Assembly (NCBI RefSeq): GCF_900112135.1 | Contig: NZ_FOLC01000018.1 | Location: 45,821-109,820 of the forward strand | Direction: 5' to 3' | Source of the DNA: Collimonas sp. OK412 | Lineage (GTDB): Bacteria; Pseudomonadota; Gammaproteobacteria; Burkholderiales; Burkholderiaceae_D | DNA: 64,000 nucleotides | Part shown: one piece after another, positions 27,473 to 37,358 of the stretch | How the letters are laid out: every line of letters starts with the position of its first letter | Position numbering within the stretch: the first letter of the stretch is position 1 | Notes under the pieces: model-generated | Told to the model about the DNA's origin: nothing | What the model saw: only the letters and a program-made list of their open reading frames with translations | Database searches by the model: none | Program-made: the position numbers and the translations under genes

Positions 27473-30400
27473 CAGTCGGTTTCCATTTCCAGTTCACCCA
27501 GCAGCGCATCGATCGCGCTGGCGGTATCCGGCCCCGGCCTGGCGCTCCGTTCGGCCAGCGCCAGATCGATCGCAGCCGCGCAGCGCGCCAGCGTGCGTTC
27601 GTCGAACAGTGTCCGCAGCGGCAGCATCAGCGTCCAATGCAGGTTGGCCTGGGCATTGGCTTGCGTCGCCAGCAGCGAATGGCCGCCGAGCATGAAGAAA
27701 TCATCGTCGCGGTCGATGGTGTCGAGGCGCAGCACCCGCTGCCAGATAGCGGCCAGTTCGCGCTCGGTATCGGTCTGCAAGGCGGCTGCCGGCTTGTCCT
27801 GGCGCACCGGCGCAGGCAATGCGTTGCGGTCGCATTTTCCGTTTGGGGTGACGGGCAGCGCATCCAGCTCAATCAATTGCGCCGGCACCATGTATGCGGG
27901 CAATTGCGCATGCAGCAGGTCGAACAGCGGGCCCTGATCGAGCGTGCTGCCGGCGCCGCGCGCGACGTAGCCGATCAGCTGCTCGTTGCGCACGATCACC
28001 ACGGCATCGTGCACACCCGCAGCCGTCCGCAGCAAAGCTTCGATTTCGCCGAGTTCGATGCGCTGGCCGCGCAGTTTTACCTGGGTATCGATGCGGCCAA
28101 GATAGTCAAGTGCACCGTCAGCCCGGCGGCGCGCCAGGTCGCCCGTGCGGTACAGGCGCGCGCCAGGCACGAACGGATCCGGCACGAAGCGTTCAGCCGT
28201 GAGTCCGGAGCGGCCAAGGTAGCCGCGCGCCAGGCCCGCGCCGCCCAGGTACAGTTCGCCTGCGGCGCCTGCCGGCACCGGATGCAAAGCCGTGTCCAGC
28301 ACATGCAGCTGAAGGTTGGCGATAGGATGGCCGATCGGCACCGAAGCCGTCCGGCTGTCGTCCGCTTCACAAGTCCAGTGCGACACATCGATGGCGGCCT
28401 CGGTCGGGCCATAGAGGTTGTGGAGCCGGGCGTGCGGCAACAGCTGCGCGACGCGCGCCACCAATTCCGGCGCCAGCGCCTCGCCGCTGGCGACTATGCG
28501 TTCGATGCTCTGGCAGCGTGCGGCGGCTTTGAAGTCGTCGAGATAGCCCAGGAAAACCGCCAGCATCGACGGCACGAAATGCAGCGTCGTCACCCGGTGC
28601 GTTTCTATCGCAGCCACCAGCCGTGCCGGATCGCGGTGGTCGCCCGGTGCGGAGATCGCCAGCTTGGCGCCGACCGCCAGCGGCCAGACGAATTCCCAAA
28701 CCGATACATCGAAGCCAAACGGCGTCTTGTGCAAAACAACGTCGTCAGGCCGCAGCCGGTATGCCGATTGCATCCACGCAATCCGGTTCGCCAGCGCGCG
28801 GTGGGTATTGCCGGCTCCTTTCGGCTTGCCGGTCGAACCGGAGGTGTAGATCAGGTAGGCCAGCTGGTCGGCGCTGAGATCCGCAGCCTGATGCAAGGCT
28901 GTGGAAGTTTGCATCAGTTCATCGACAGTAAGGATGCGCGCCTCGGCGTGCAAAACAGCAGCGGTGACGCGCTCACGCAGATGGGCTTGCGTGATCACTA
29001 CTGCCGGTTGCGCATCGCTGAGCAGATAGGCGATGCGTTCAGGCGGATAATCCGGATCTATCGGCAGGTAAGCCGCGCCGGCCTTCAATACGCCGATCAG
29101 CGCCACTACCATGTCGAAAGAACGCTCCAGGCAAAGGGCAACGGCGCTATCGGGACGGACACCGGCATCCAGCAGCGACGCGGCGACGCGGCTGGCGCGC
29201 TGATCGAGTTCGCCGTAGCTTATCTGCTGCTTGCGGCTTTGTGCGTCAACGAACTCAAGCGCGACCGCGTCCGGTGTTGCAACGGCGGCACGTTCAAACT
29301 GGCGGTGCAGCGCGATTTGCTGTGCATCGGGCCAGGCCTGCGCCGTGGCGTTATGGCGCGCCAGCGTCATCAGGTCGTCATCGGTCGTGATTGCCATCGT
29401 ACCGAGCGCCGCCTGTGGATCGCCGACAATGGCGTTGACGGCGGCCGCAAACGCGCGATGCAGGGAAACCACGCGCGCTTCACCGATGCGGGCGGCATCG
29501 TAGCCGTAATCGATGGTCAGCGTCGCTCCTGCCCCGATGACCAGCGTCAAGGCAAAATCGGTCGCTTCGATGTTGCGCAGGCCGTGCATCTTGAGGGCCT
29601 GTTCGTCGCGTCCCTGCCATGCTTCATCGACCGGATAGTTTTCGAATACAACCAGCGTATCGAACAACGCCCCGCCCTGTCCGGCCCATTGCTGGATTTC
29701 GTACAGCGGCGTATGCGCATGCTCCGCCGCGGCAGCGTTATCGCCCTGCAGTTCGTGCAGCCATGCCGCCGCCGAGCGCTGCGGCGCAGGCACGGTGATG
29801 ACTGGCAAGGTGTTGATGAACAAACCAAGCACGGTGTCGGCGTCAGGCAGCGCATCGGGCCGGCCTGCCACCGTGGCGCCGAACGCCACCGCCGGCTGGT
29901 TGGTCATGCGCTGCAGCGCAAGCGCCCATGCGCCCTGCACCAGCGTATTCAATGTCACTTTCAGGCTGCGCGCGGTTTCAGCCATGCGCGCCGTCGCATC
30001 GGCGGCGAATGTTGCGCGCCAGGTGCGATGTTCGGCCGTACGTCCGGCTTCCGCTTCTCGCTCGGCAACCCGTGTCGGCTCGTCAAGGCGGGCCAGGCGC
30101 TGCTGCCAGAATCTGCGCTCCAATTCGATATCACGCGCGCCAAGCCAGGCAATGAAATCGCGGTAACGGGTCTTACCAGACGCGGCAAACAGCTGAGGAC
30201 GCGGCGGTTCGATGTAATCACGCAGCACATCGGCAAAGAAGCGCGCCGTGCTCCAGCCGTCCAGCAGCAGATGGTGGCGCGTCCAGACCAGCCGCCATTC
30301 GTCGTCCGTCATGCGGATCAGCGCAACCCGCATCAGGGGCGGCGCGGTCAGGTCGAAGCTGCTTGCCCGGTCCTGCGCGAGCCAGTCCTCGAACGCCGGC

Positions 30401-33400
30401 TGGGCGCTTGCGCCGCGCTCGCGCCAGTCGAGGATTTGAACCGGCATCTGCGCCTGGCGATGGACAACCTGCATCGGCACCGCTTCGCTGGGGGTGAAGC
30501 CGGTGCGCAAGATGTCGTGGCGTGCAACTGCCGCTTCGAAAGCTGTGCGCAAACGCGCCACGTTCGGCGCCGTCAATGTGGATACCAGCTGGTTCACATA
30601 GGTCGACTGTTCAGGTGCGAACAGGGAATGGAACAAGATGCCTTGTTGCATCGGCGACAAGGGATACATGTCCTCGACTGTGCGCAGATCGAACGGCAAC
30701 CGCTCCAGCACATCCTGCGTCAGGCCTGCCGTGCGCGCCAGCGGATAGTCGCCGGGAGTGGCGCTGCCGCCGCGTTGCGCCAGGCGCGCTGCGCAGGCGG
30801 CAGTCAATCCGGCCAGCGCTGCTTCGAAACGCTGCGCCAAGGCTTCGATCGTGGCGCGCTCGAACTGGCTCTTGCCATAAACCCAATGCACCTTCAATGT
30901 ACGCGGGCCGTCGGCATCGATATAGGCGTGGATCGCCAGCGCGTTGCCGAGCGGGCCGGCCGGATCGCGCTCGCAGCCTGCGCCGCCGAAACGCGGCACC
31001 AGCGCGGCATCGCGCGGCGCATCGAACTGGCCGAGATAGTTGAACGTCACGCGCGGACGCGGCACAGCCGCCAGCTTGGCGCGGGTGGCAGCGTCGCCGT
31101 AATGGCTTAGTACGCCGAAGCCGAGTCCTTTATGCGGCACGGCCCGCAGCCTGTCCTTGACCGCGCCGAGCGTTGCGGCAGGCGTGTTTTCGACCGCCAG
31201 CGCCACCGGATAGTGGCTGGTCAGCCAGCCGATGGTGCGGCTGGCGTCGATGTCGTCGAACAATGCTTCGCGGCCATGTCCTTCCAGTTCCATCCGGCAG
31301 GACGTTTGCCCGGTATGGTCGCAAAGTGCCTGCGCCAGCGCTGCGATCAGCAGTTCGATCATTTGCGTACGATAGGCGGCGTTGGCATCCGTCAGCGCAA
31401 CCCGCGTGAGTTCGGCGTCCAGCACTTGCACCACGACGTCGGCACCGGCGTTGTCGGCGACTGCCTGCGGGTGGTCAAGCGCCAGGTCCTGATGAGGCGC
31501 GACAAGCGGCGCCCAGTATGGCACTTCATCCAGGAACAAAGAATCGGCGGCGGCAAGCGCCAGCCTGGCAGCCCATTCCTGAGCGCTGGCGCCTGCGGCC
31601 GAGAGACGCGCGCTGCGCCGTTCACGCGCTGCACGGTAGGCGGCATCCAGGTCGTCAAGCAATACGCGCCACGATACGCCGTCGACGATGGCGTGGTGAA
31701 TCGCGAAATAGAGTTGCGTACTGCCATCAGGCAAAGCCGCTGCAAAGGCGCAGGCGATCGGGCCGTGCGCCAGGTCCAGCGTGCTCTGCAGGGCGTCGAA
31801 CTGCGCCAGTGCATCGTTTTCATCCCGTGCAGCGGCGGCTGCGAGCGGCAAGGCATCAAATGCCTGCGGCGCCTGCGTGACCTGCCACGCGCCTTGCGCA
31901 CCGTTCTGCGTAAAACGCTGCTTGAAGATGTCGTGGTGTTTTAGCAAGGTATCGAACGCGCGTGCGAATGCATCGAGATCGAGCGGCTCTTGCGAATCCA
32001 GCCTGATTGACTGGTTCCAATGACCGCGCCGTGGAATATCGAGTGCAAAAAAACGCAGTTGCGCAGGCGTCAGCACCAGGTTGCCCTCACGCTTTGGCGC
32101 GCCGGGCTTCGCTTGCGGAGCTGCTGTTGCAACCTCGATGGCAGTTGCTGCCTGGCCAAGCTGCGCAATTGTCGGACCGTCGAACAGCTGTTTCGGCGTA
32201 AAGCGCACGCCGCGTTTGCGCGACCTGGCGATCACCTGCAGCACCAGGATCGAATCCCCGCCCAGTTCAAAGAAATTGTCTTCGCGACCGACCCGCTCGG
32301 CTTTCAGCACATCTTTCCAGACTGCCGCCAGCGTTTCTTCGATCTCGCCGCGCGGTGCATCGCTTGCCGCCACGGACGGCGCCGGCGCGGCGGCCAGCAC
32401 CCGCAACGCTTGACGGTCAACCTTGCCGTTGGCTGTGACAGGCAATACATCAAGTGCGAGCAGCACGGCGGGCACCATGTAATCTGGCAAGCGCAAGGAC
32501 AACATTTCGCGCAATGACGTTTCGTTCAGCTTGGTTCCAGCGCGCGGCGTTGCAAACGACGCCAGCCGCATGCGCCCTTCGTGCTCGACTGCCAGCGTTT
32601 CGGCCTGCGCCACTCCTTCCAGCGTACGCAGCAAGGCGCTGATTTCGCCGGGTTCGACCCGGTAGCCGCGGATTTTTACCTGGTCGTCCTGGCGGCCGAG
32701 GAAATCCAGGCGCCGATCGGCGCGCAGCCGTACGCGGTCGCCGGTGCGGTAGATGCGCTCACCTGGGGCGAATGGATGCGGCACAAAACTTTCGGCGGTA
32801 GCCGCCGCCCTGCCCAGGTAACCACGGGCCACGCCCGGTCCGCCGAGATACAGTTCGCCGATCGCGCCTGGCGGCACGCTGGCGCCGTTCGCGTCGAGCA
32901 CGCAGGCATAGGCATTCGGCAAAGGACGGCCGAGCGGCACGCCCTGCGCCGGCATCGCTGCAGCGCGCAGTCCGGCTTGCGCCGGCGCCGATGTGTCGCA
33001 ACTCAGCGCACCTACCGTAGCCTCGGTCGGGCCGTAATGATTGATCACGCGGCAGCCTGGCTTGAGCGCCGCGATGCGTTCCACCAGCGCCCACGGCAAG
33101 GTTTCGCCGCCCATCACGAGGGCATGCGCGGGCAGCACGTCGGCCGGCTGCTGGGCGTCGAGCAGCGCGTGCAGATGGCTTGGCACGATTTTCAGCACGC
33201 CGACCTTGCGCGTGCGCATTTCGTGCGCGAACCGGTCCGGATCGAAGGCACATTCCCGCGGCAGAAGGTGCAGCGTACGGCCCGAGCACAAGGCGCCGAA
33301 CAATGTCGTATGGCCGAGGTCCGCCGCCACCGTCGACACCATCGCCATCGATGCATCGGCGCTGAACGCCAGCTCGTCCAGCATCCCTCGCACATAATCG

Positions 33401-36400
33401 GCCAGCGCGTGTTGGGAAACCACCACGCCCTTGGGCGTGCCGGTAGAACCGGAGGTGTAGATCAGGTAAGCAGCCTGTTCAGGCGCAGGCGGCAACCGGC
33501 GTGCTGCGCGATTGGCGAGCAACGGCGTTTGTGCAAGCACATCCAGGCCAAGCGCCTGGGCGGCGCCGATGTGCTGCGCCAGGTCTGCCTGGCTGGCAAC
33601 CAGGATCCATCGCGCCTGGCAGGTCTCGACCGCTGCCGCCAGCCGTTCCTGAGGCTGGGCAGGATCAAGCAGCACCGCATACGCGCCTGACTTCAGCACA
33701 GCGACCAGCGCCACGACGAAGTGCACCGAGCGCTCGATGCAGACCGCAATCGGTTGCTCGGCGCCGGCTCCTTGCTGCTGCAGCGCCAGCGCGATCCTGT
33801 CCGAAGCGTCGTCCAGTTCGGCGAAAGTGAGTTGCGTGTCGGCGTCCGCCAGCGCAATCCGGTGCGGCGTTTCGCTGGCATGCCGTGCGAACAGCGCCAA
33901 TACGCTGTCAAATTCCTGCGGCAGCGAACGGCCGCGCCGTGCGGCAAGATAGTCGGCGTTATCGGCGCAAACCAGTTCGGCGACTGCGCGTGTCGGATCG
34001 TTCACCGCATCCGCGACCAGCACGGCAAAGCTGTCGAGCCAGGCTTGCGCCGTGCCGGCGTCGATGCCGTCCAGCGCGTAGGCGGCAACCAGCTCGATGC
34101 CGCGCGGATCGTCGGTGAAATCCAGCGCAAAATCGAAACGTGCGGCAAGATCCGGCCCCGGCGACATGCACACGGTCGCGCCCGGCAGGTCGGCGGCCAG
34201 TTCAAGGTCGAACTGCTGGGCAAACTTGACCCTCAGCCACTCGTCACCGCGCCGCACCGGCGGTTTCACGGCGTCGAGCACCTGGTCGAATGGCACATCC
34301 TGGTATGCAAACGCATCCAGGGCGGTCACGCGCACTGCATCCAACAAGGCAGCAAACGACTGCAGCGGTGCAACCCGCGCACGCAGCGCCAGGGTATTCA
34401 GGAACAAGCCGACCAGCGGCGCGGTTTCCGCATGCTGCCGGTGCGCGATCGGTACGGCGACAACGATATCGGTGGCCCCGGTCAGGCGGTACAGCCAGGC
34501 GTCGAAGGCAGCCAGCAGTACCGTAAACGGCGAAGCGCGAGTGCGCCGGGCAAGCTCGCGCACCGCGTCGGAAGTCTCTTCGGAGAGCCGCAGCGCCACG
34601 CGGCCGCCGCGATAGTCGCGGTCGGCGCGGCGTGGACGGTCAAGCGGCAACGCCAGCGGCCCGGGCGCGTCGCGCAGCGCGTCGCGCCAATAACCGAGCT
34701 GCCGCTCGCCCTCGCCTGCGGCCAGCAAGTCACGCTGCCATTGGGCGTAATCGGCATATTGGATCGGCAATGCCGGCAGTCCGGCAGCCTGGCCGCTGGC
34801 GAACGCCGCATAGGCCGCCGTCAATTCATTGAACGCGCAACGCGAGCTCCAGCCGTCGCTGACCGAGTGGTGGCTGGTCAGCAGCAGGCGTTGCGAATCG
34901 CCGGCCAGCGTAAGCAAGGTGGCGCGCACCAGCGGCCCGTGCGACAGGTCGAATGCCTCAGCCACATGACGTTCCGCCAGTTTGGCCGCCTTCGCCGCAC
35001 GTTCCGTGGCGCTGTATGGATGTAAATCGATTTCTGCTACCTGCACCGGCAAGACTGCATGGATGCGCTGCATTACGATGCCGTCGTCATTTTCCACCAG
35101 CGTGGTGCGCCAGGCTTCATGCCGTTCCAGCAGGTAGTCAAGCGCACGCTGCAGCAGATCGATCTTCAAGGCGCCGGTTACCTCCCACTGCACGGCGATG
35201 TGATAGGCGGAGCCGGCGTCGCGGGTCTGCGCCAGCACCCAGAAACGCTGTTGGGCGAACGATGCCGGGCGGTCAACAAAGGGCGCGCCGTTTCGATCCT
35301 GGGACATTTGCACTGGAATAGCGCGCGCCTGTGTTTCAATTTCGCTGCGCTCGATCAGCGACGCCAGTTCTTCAAGCGAGGGATTGTCGAATAGTGCGTC
35401 AAGCTGCGGGTTCACCCGCCATTCGGCCCGGATCGCTGCCTGCAGCTGCATGGCGGCAAGCGAATCGCCGCCGCGCGTAAAGAAGCGGTCTGAACGGCCG
35501 ATAGGCGAAGCATCGTTCAGCAGCCGTTGCCAGAGTTCGGCGAGACTGCTTTCGACAGCTGTCGCCGGAGCAATGTAATCAGCGCCGGGCGCATGCGGCA
35601 GCACAGCCACAGCGTCGCGCAGCGAGGCCCGGTCCAGCTTGCCATTGAGCGTATAGGGAAGGCGTTCCAGGCGGACGAAGCGGTGCGGCTGCCATGCCGG
35701 CGGCAGATGCGCAGCGAGATGCGCCTTCAATGTTTCATCGCCGAGCGCCTCGCCCAGCACCACGCAAGCAATCAGCTGAGTGCGGCCGCCGGCGGTTTCG
35801 GCAAGCACGGCAGCGTCACCGACAGTCGGATGGGCCAGCAGGCAAGCGGCAATTTCACCCGGCTCCACCCGCACTCCACGGACTTGTACCTGGTCGTCGA
35901 TGCGCCCCAGGTAATCGAATGCGCCATCGGCACGTCCGCGCGCCAGGTCTCCGGTGCGGTAGATGCGCCCGCCGGGCTGGCCGGCCGGATCAGGCAAGAA
36001 GCGCTCGGCGGTAAGCGCGGGGCGGCCGTGATAGCCGCGCGCCAGGCATACGCCTCCCAGCAGCAGTTCGCCGGCTGCGCCTTGCGGCTGGCCGGCTATC
36101 CGCGCAGACCGTGCTAGCGGCGATCCGATCGGCCAGCCTATCGGCAGCGATGCGTACCCATTGCCCAGCTCCAGGGTTGGCACGCTGGCGGGATCGACCG
36201 GCCACAGCATGGGCGAAATGATCGCCTCGGTCGGGCCATAGCCGTTGACCAATCGGATATCGGGGAATGCCTGCCTGATTTCATCAAAAGTATCTTGCGA
36301 CATCGCCTCGCCGCCGAACAGCAGCACGCGCAACGCCGAGGGCACCCCAAAACGCCTGGAAGCGGCAGCGAATTCGCGCAGGTAGGCAGGCGGCAAGGTA

Positions 36401-37152
36401 GTGTTGGTGACGCCTTCGCGCTCCATCATGGCGCGCGCGGCCTCCGGCGGAAACGGCGGCGGATCGCTGATCACGACGCTGGCGCCGATTGACAGCGGCG
36501 CCAGCCAGGCTTCGATCGACACATCGAAATTCACCGAGGCGAAATGCAGCAGGCGGTCTGACGGCCCGATCGGCAGCGATGTATTCAGCGCATCGCAATG
36601 CACGGCAAGCGGTCCGTGTTCGACCACTACCGCTTTCGGTGTGCCGGTGGACCCTGATGTATAAATCATGTACGCCGCCGCCCGCGGATCTACCGGCGCA
36701 TCCTCGTCGACAGGCGAAGGCTCGCCGTCCGCAATCGGTTTATCGACAATAAAACATTGCGCAAAACGCGCGCGCATGACCGCATCGGCGGCATCGTCGA
36801 CGATGCCATGGGCCAGCCCGGCGTCCTGCACGATCCAGTCCAGGCGAGCGGCCGGATGGCGCGGATCGAGCGCAACGAACACGCCGCCGGCCTTCAGTAC
36901 GGCAAGCAAGGCGACAAACAGGTCGCAGGAACGTTCGACGCACACGCCGACCCGCACCTCGGTAGCGACGCCCGCCGCACGGAGCCGGGCGGCCAGGCGC
37001 GAGGCCCGGAGCTCCAACTCGCCGCGCGACAAGCGCACGGTATGCGGCGAAAACGACGCCAGCGCGGGCGCATCGGGATCAAGCCGCGCTTGTGCGCGGA
37101 TCTGGTGGTGCAATGCAATCGGAAAGCTCGTCATAGGCATACATGGCTGCAT
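27472..37152 (-). CDS. orbI: Nonribosomal peptide synthetase, A-T-C-A-T-E-C-A-T (modules 1-3)
   Basis: A 3,226-residue NRPS starting at ATG 37152, which has AGAGGA five bases upstream; an in-frame TTG at 37176 is less likely. It begins directly with an adenylation domain. Order: A1 (~15-515), T1 (TRGGDSLAAM, Ser ~564), C2 (HHSVSDGWSS), A2, T2 (ELGGDSILVL), an epimerization domain (HHAIVDGVSW and FNYLGQFD), C3 (HHLLLDGWST), A3, T3 (MLGGHSLLAT, Ser ~3,159). My pocket readings are A1 D-V-E-T-L-G-G-I-S-K (ornithine-like), A2 D-L-T-K-V-G-H-V-G-K (Asp) and A3 D-V-W-H-V-S-L-I-D-K (Ser). With E after module 2 this predicts hydroxyOrn - D-Asp - Ser. The lack of a starter C domain leaves the first alpha-amine free. 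Confidence 0.94.
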   Translation of the reverse strand: MQPCMPMTSFPIALHHQIRAQARLDPDAPALASFSPHTVRLSRGELELRASRLAARLRAAGVATEVRVGVCVERSCDLFVALLAVLKAGGVFVALDPRHPAARLDWIVQDAGLAHGIVDDAADAVMRARFAQCFIVDKPIADGEPSPVDEDAPVDPRAAAYMIYTSGSTGTPKAVVVEHGPLAVHCDALNTSLPIGPSDRLLHFASVNFDVSIEAWLAPLSIGASVVISDPPPFPPEAARAMMEREGVTNTTLPPAYLREFAAASRRFGVPSALRVLLFGGEAMSQDTFDEIRQAFPDIRLVNGYGPTEAIISPMLWPVDPASVPTLELGNGYASLPIGWPIGSPLARSARIAGQPQGAAGELLLGGVCLARGYHGRPALTAERFLPDPAGQPGGRIYRTGDLARGRADGAFDYLGRIDDQVQVRGVRVEPGEIAACLLAHPTVGDAAVLAETAGGRTQLIACVVLGEALGDETLKAHLAAHLPPAWQPHRFVRLERLPYTLNGKLDRASLRDAVAVLPHAPGADYIAPATAVESSLAELWQRLLNDASPIGRSDRFFTRGGDSLAAMQLQAAIRAEWRVNPQLDALFDNPSLEELASLIERSEIETQARAIPVQMSQDRNGAPFVDRPASFAQQRFWVLAQTRDAGSAYHIAVQWEVTGALKIDLLQRALDYLLERHEAWRTTLVENDDGIVMQRIHAVLPVQVAEIDLHPYSATERAAKAAKLAERHVAEAFDLSHGPLVRATLLTLAGDSQRLLLTSHHSVSDGWSSRCAFNELTAAYAAFASGQAAGLPALPIQYADYAQWQRDLLAAGEGERQLGYWRDALRDAPGPLALPLDRPRRADRDYRGGRVALRLSEETSDAVRELARRTRASPFTVLLAAFDAWLYRLTGATDIVVAVPIAHRQHAETAPLVGLFLNTLALRARVAPLQSFAALLDAVRVTALDAFAYQDVPFDQVLDAVKPPVRRGDEWLRVKFAQQFDLELAADLPGATVCMSPGPDLAARFDFALDFTDDPRGIELVAAYALDGIDAGTAQAWLDSFAVLVADAVNDPTRAVAELVCADNADYLAARRGRSLPQEFDSVLALFARHASETPHRIALADADTQLTFAELDDASDRIALALQQQGAGAEQPIAVCIERSVHFVVALVAVLKSGAYAVLLDPAQPQERLAAAVETCQARWILVASQADLAQHIGAAQALGLDVLAQTPLLANRAARRLPPAPEQAAYLIYTSGSTGTPKGVVVSQHALADYVRGMLDELAFSADASMAMVSTVAADLGHTTLFGALCSGRTLHLLPRECAFDPDRFAHEMRTRKVGVLKIVPSHLHALLDAQQPADVLPAHALVMGGETLPWALVERIAALKPGCRVINHYGPTEATVGALSCDTSAPAQAGLRAAAMPAQGVPLGRPLPNAYACVLDANGASVPPGAIGELYLGGPGVARGYLGRAAATAESFVPHPFAPGERIYRTGDRVRLRADRRLDFLGRQDDQVKIRGYRVEPGEISALLRTLEGVAQAETLAVEHEGRMRLASFATPRAGTKLNETSLREMLSLRLPDYMVPAVLLALDVLPVTANGKVDRQALRVLAAAPAPSVAASDAPRGEIEETLAAVWKDVLKAERVGREDNFFELGGDSILVLQVIARSRKRGVRFTPKQLFDGPTIAQLGQAATAIEVATAAPQAKPGAPKREGNLVLTPAQLRFFALDIPRRGHWNQSIRLDSQEPLDLDAFARAFDTLLKHHDIFKQRFTQNGAQGAWQVTQAPQAFDALPLAAAAARDENDALAQFDALQSTLDLAHGPIACAFAAALPDGSTQLYFAIHHAIVDGVSWRVLLDDLDAAYRAARERRSARLSAAGASAQEWAARLALAAADSLFLDEVPYWAPLVAPHQDLALDHPQAVADNAGADVVVQVLDAELTRVALTDANAAYRTQMIELLIAALAQALCDHTGQTSCRMELEGHGREALFDDIDASRTIGWLTSHYPVALAVENTPAATLGAVKDRLRAVPHKGLGFGVLSHYGDAATRAKLAAVPRPRVTFNYLGQFDAPRDAALVPRFGGAGCERDPAGPLGNALAIHAYIDADGPRTLKVHWVYGKSQFERATIEALAQRFEAALAGLTAACAARLAQRGGSATPGDYPLARTAGLTQDVLERLPFDLRTVEDMYPLSPMQQGILFHSLFAPEQSTYVNQLVSTLTAPNVARLRTAFEAAVARHDILRTGFTPSEAVPMQVVHRQAQMPVQILDWRERGASAQPAFEDWLAQDRASSFDLTAPPLMRVALIRMTDDEWRLVWTRHHLLLDGWSTARFFADVLRDYIEPPRPQLFAASGKTRYRDFIAWLGARDIELERRFWQQRLARLDEPTRVAEREAEAGRTAEHRTWRATFAADATARMAETARSLKVTLNTLVQGAWALALQRMTNQPAVAFGATVAGRPDALPDADTVLGLFINTLPVITVPAPQRSAAAWLHELQGDNAAAAEHAHTPLYEIQQWAGQGGALFDTLVVFENYPVDEAWQGRDEQALKMHGLRNIEATDFALTLVIGAGATLTIDYGYDAARIGEARVVSLHRAFAAAVNAIVGDPQAALGTMAITTDDDLMTLARHNATAQAWPDAQQIALHRQFERAAVATPDAVALEFVDAQSRKQQISYGELDQRASRVAASLLDAGVRPDSAVALCLERSFDMVVALIGVLKAGAAYLPIDPDYPPERIAYLLSDAQPAVVITQAHLRERVTAAVLHAEARILTVDELMQTSTALHQAADLSADQLAYLIYTSGSTGKPKGAGNTHRALANRIAWMQSAYRLRPDDVVLHKTPFGFDVSVWEFVWPLAVGAKLAISAPGDHRDPARLVAAIETHRVTTLHFVPSMLAVFLGYLDDFKAAARCQSIERIVASGEALAPELVARVAQLLPHARLHNLYGPTEAAIDVSHWTCEADDSRTASVPIGHPIANLQLHVLDTALHPVPAGAAGELYLGGAGLARGYLGRSGLTAERFVPDPFVPGARLYRTGDLARRRADGALDYLGRIDTQVKLRGQRIELGEIEALLRTAAGVHDAVVIVRNEQLIGYVARGAGSTLDQGPLFDLLHAQLPAYMVPAQLIELDALPVTPNGKCDRNALPAPVRQDKPAAALQTDTERELAAIWQRVLRLDTIDRDDDFFMLGGHSLLATQANAQANLHWTLMLPLRTLFDERTLARCAAAIDLALAERSARPGPDTASAIDALLGELEMETD

Positions 37153-37197
37153 AAAATCCTCTAGGTCTGGCCGCAAGTACGGCCTCTTTGCTAGATT

Positions 37198-37222
37198 GAC
37201 GAACCACGCGCCGGAATTTTTA
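37198..37222 (-). promoter_or_regulatory. Iron-starvation sigma factor promoter for the NRPS operon
   Basis: On the minus strand TAAAA (37222-37218) is followed by exactly 16 bases and CGTC (37201-37198). This matches the TAAA / CGTC promoter form known for PvdS and OrbS sigma factors. It lies about 46 bp upstream of the NRPS start at 37152, leaving a leader of roughly 40 nt. Confidence 0.8.
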
Positions 37223-37270
37223 CTTAATTCGCCTGGAAATATTTTTTTCTCACCTCCCGCATCAAAGCCC

Positions 37271-37295
37271 TAAATATTTGCCGCAGTCGTTCGTC
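37271..37295 (+). promoter_or_regulatory. Iron-starvation sigma factor promoter for the exporter gene
   Basis: On the plus strand TAAAT (37271-37275), 16 bases, CGTC (37292-37295). It has the same spacing as the promoters at 37198-37222 and 45376-45400 and points toward the ABC exporter gene at 37359, so the intergenic region is a divergent pair of promoters for the same sigma factor. Confidence 0.8.
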
Positions 37296-37358
37296 ATCAG
37301 GGATAAGAGCCTCTTTTTTTCATTCATTTTTTTACACCCCCCAACCGACTGACCGCCG

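Noticed and set aside
27637..31110. Long plus-strand open frame (1,157 codons) opposite the first NRPS gene
   Set aside because: It is the antisense shadow of a GC-rich NRPS gene with intact domains; its translation shows no recognisable domain.
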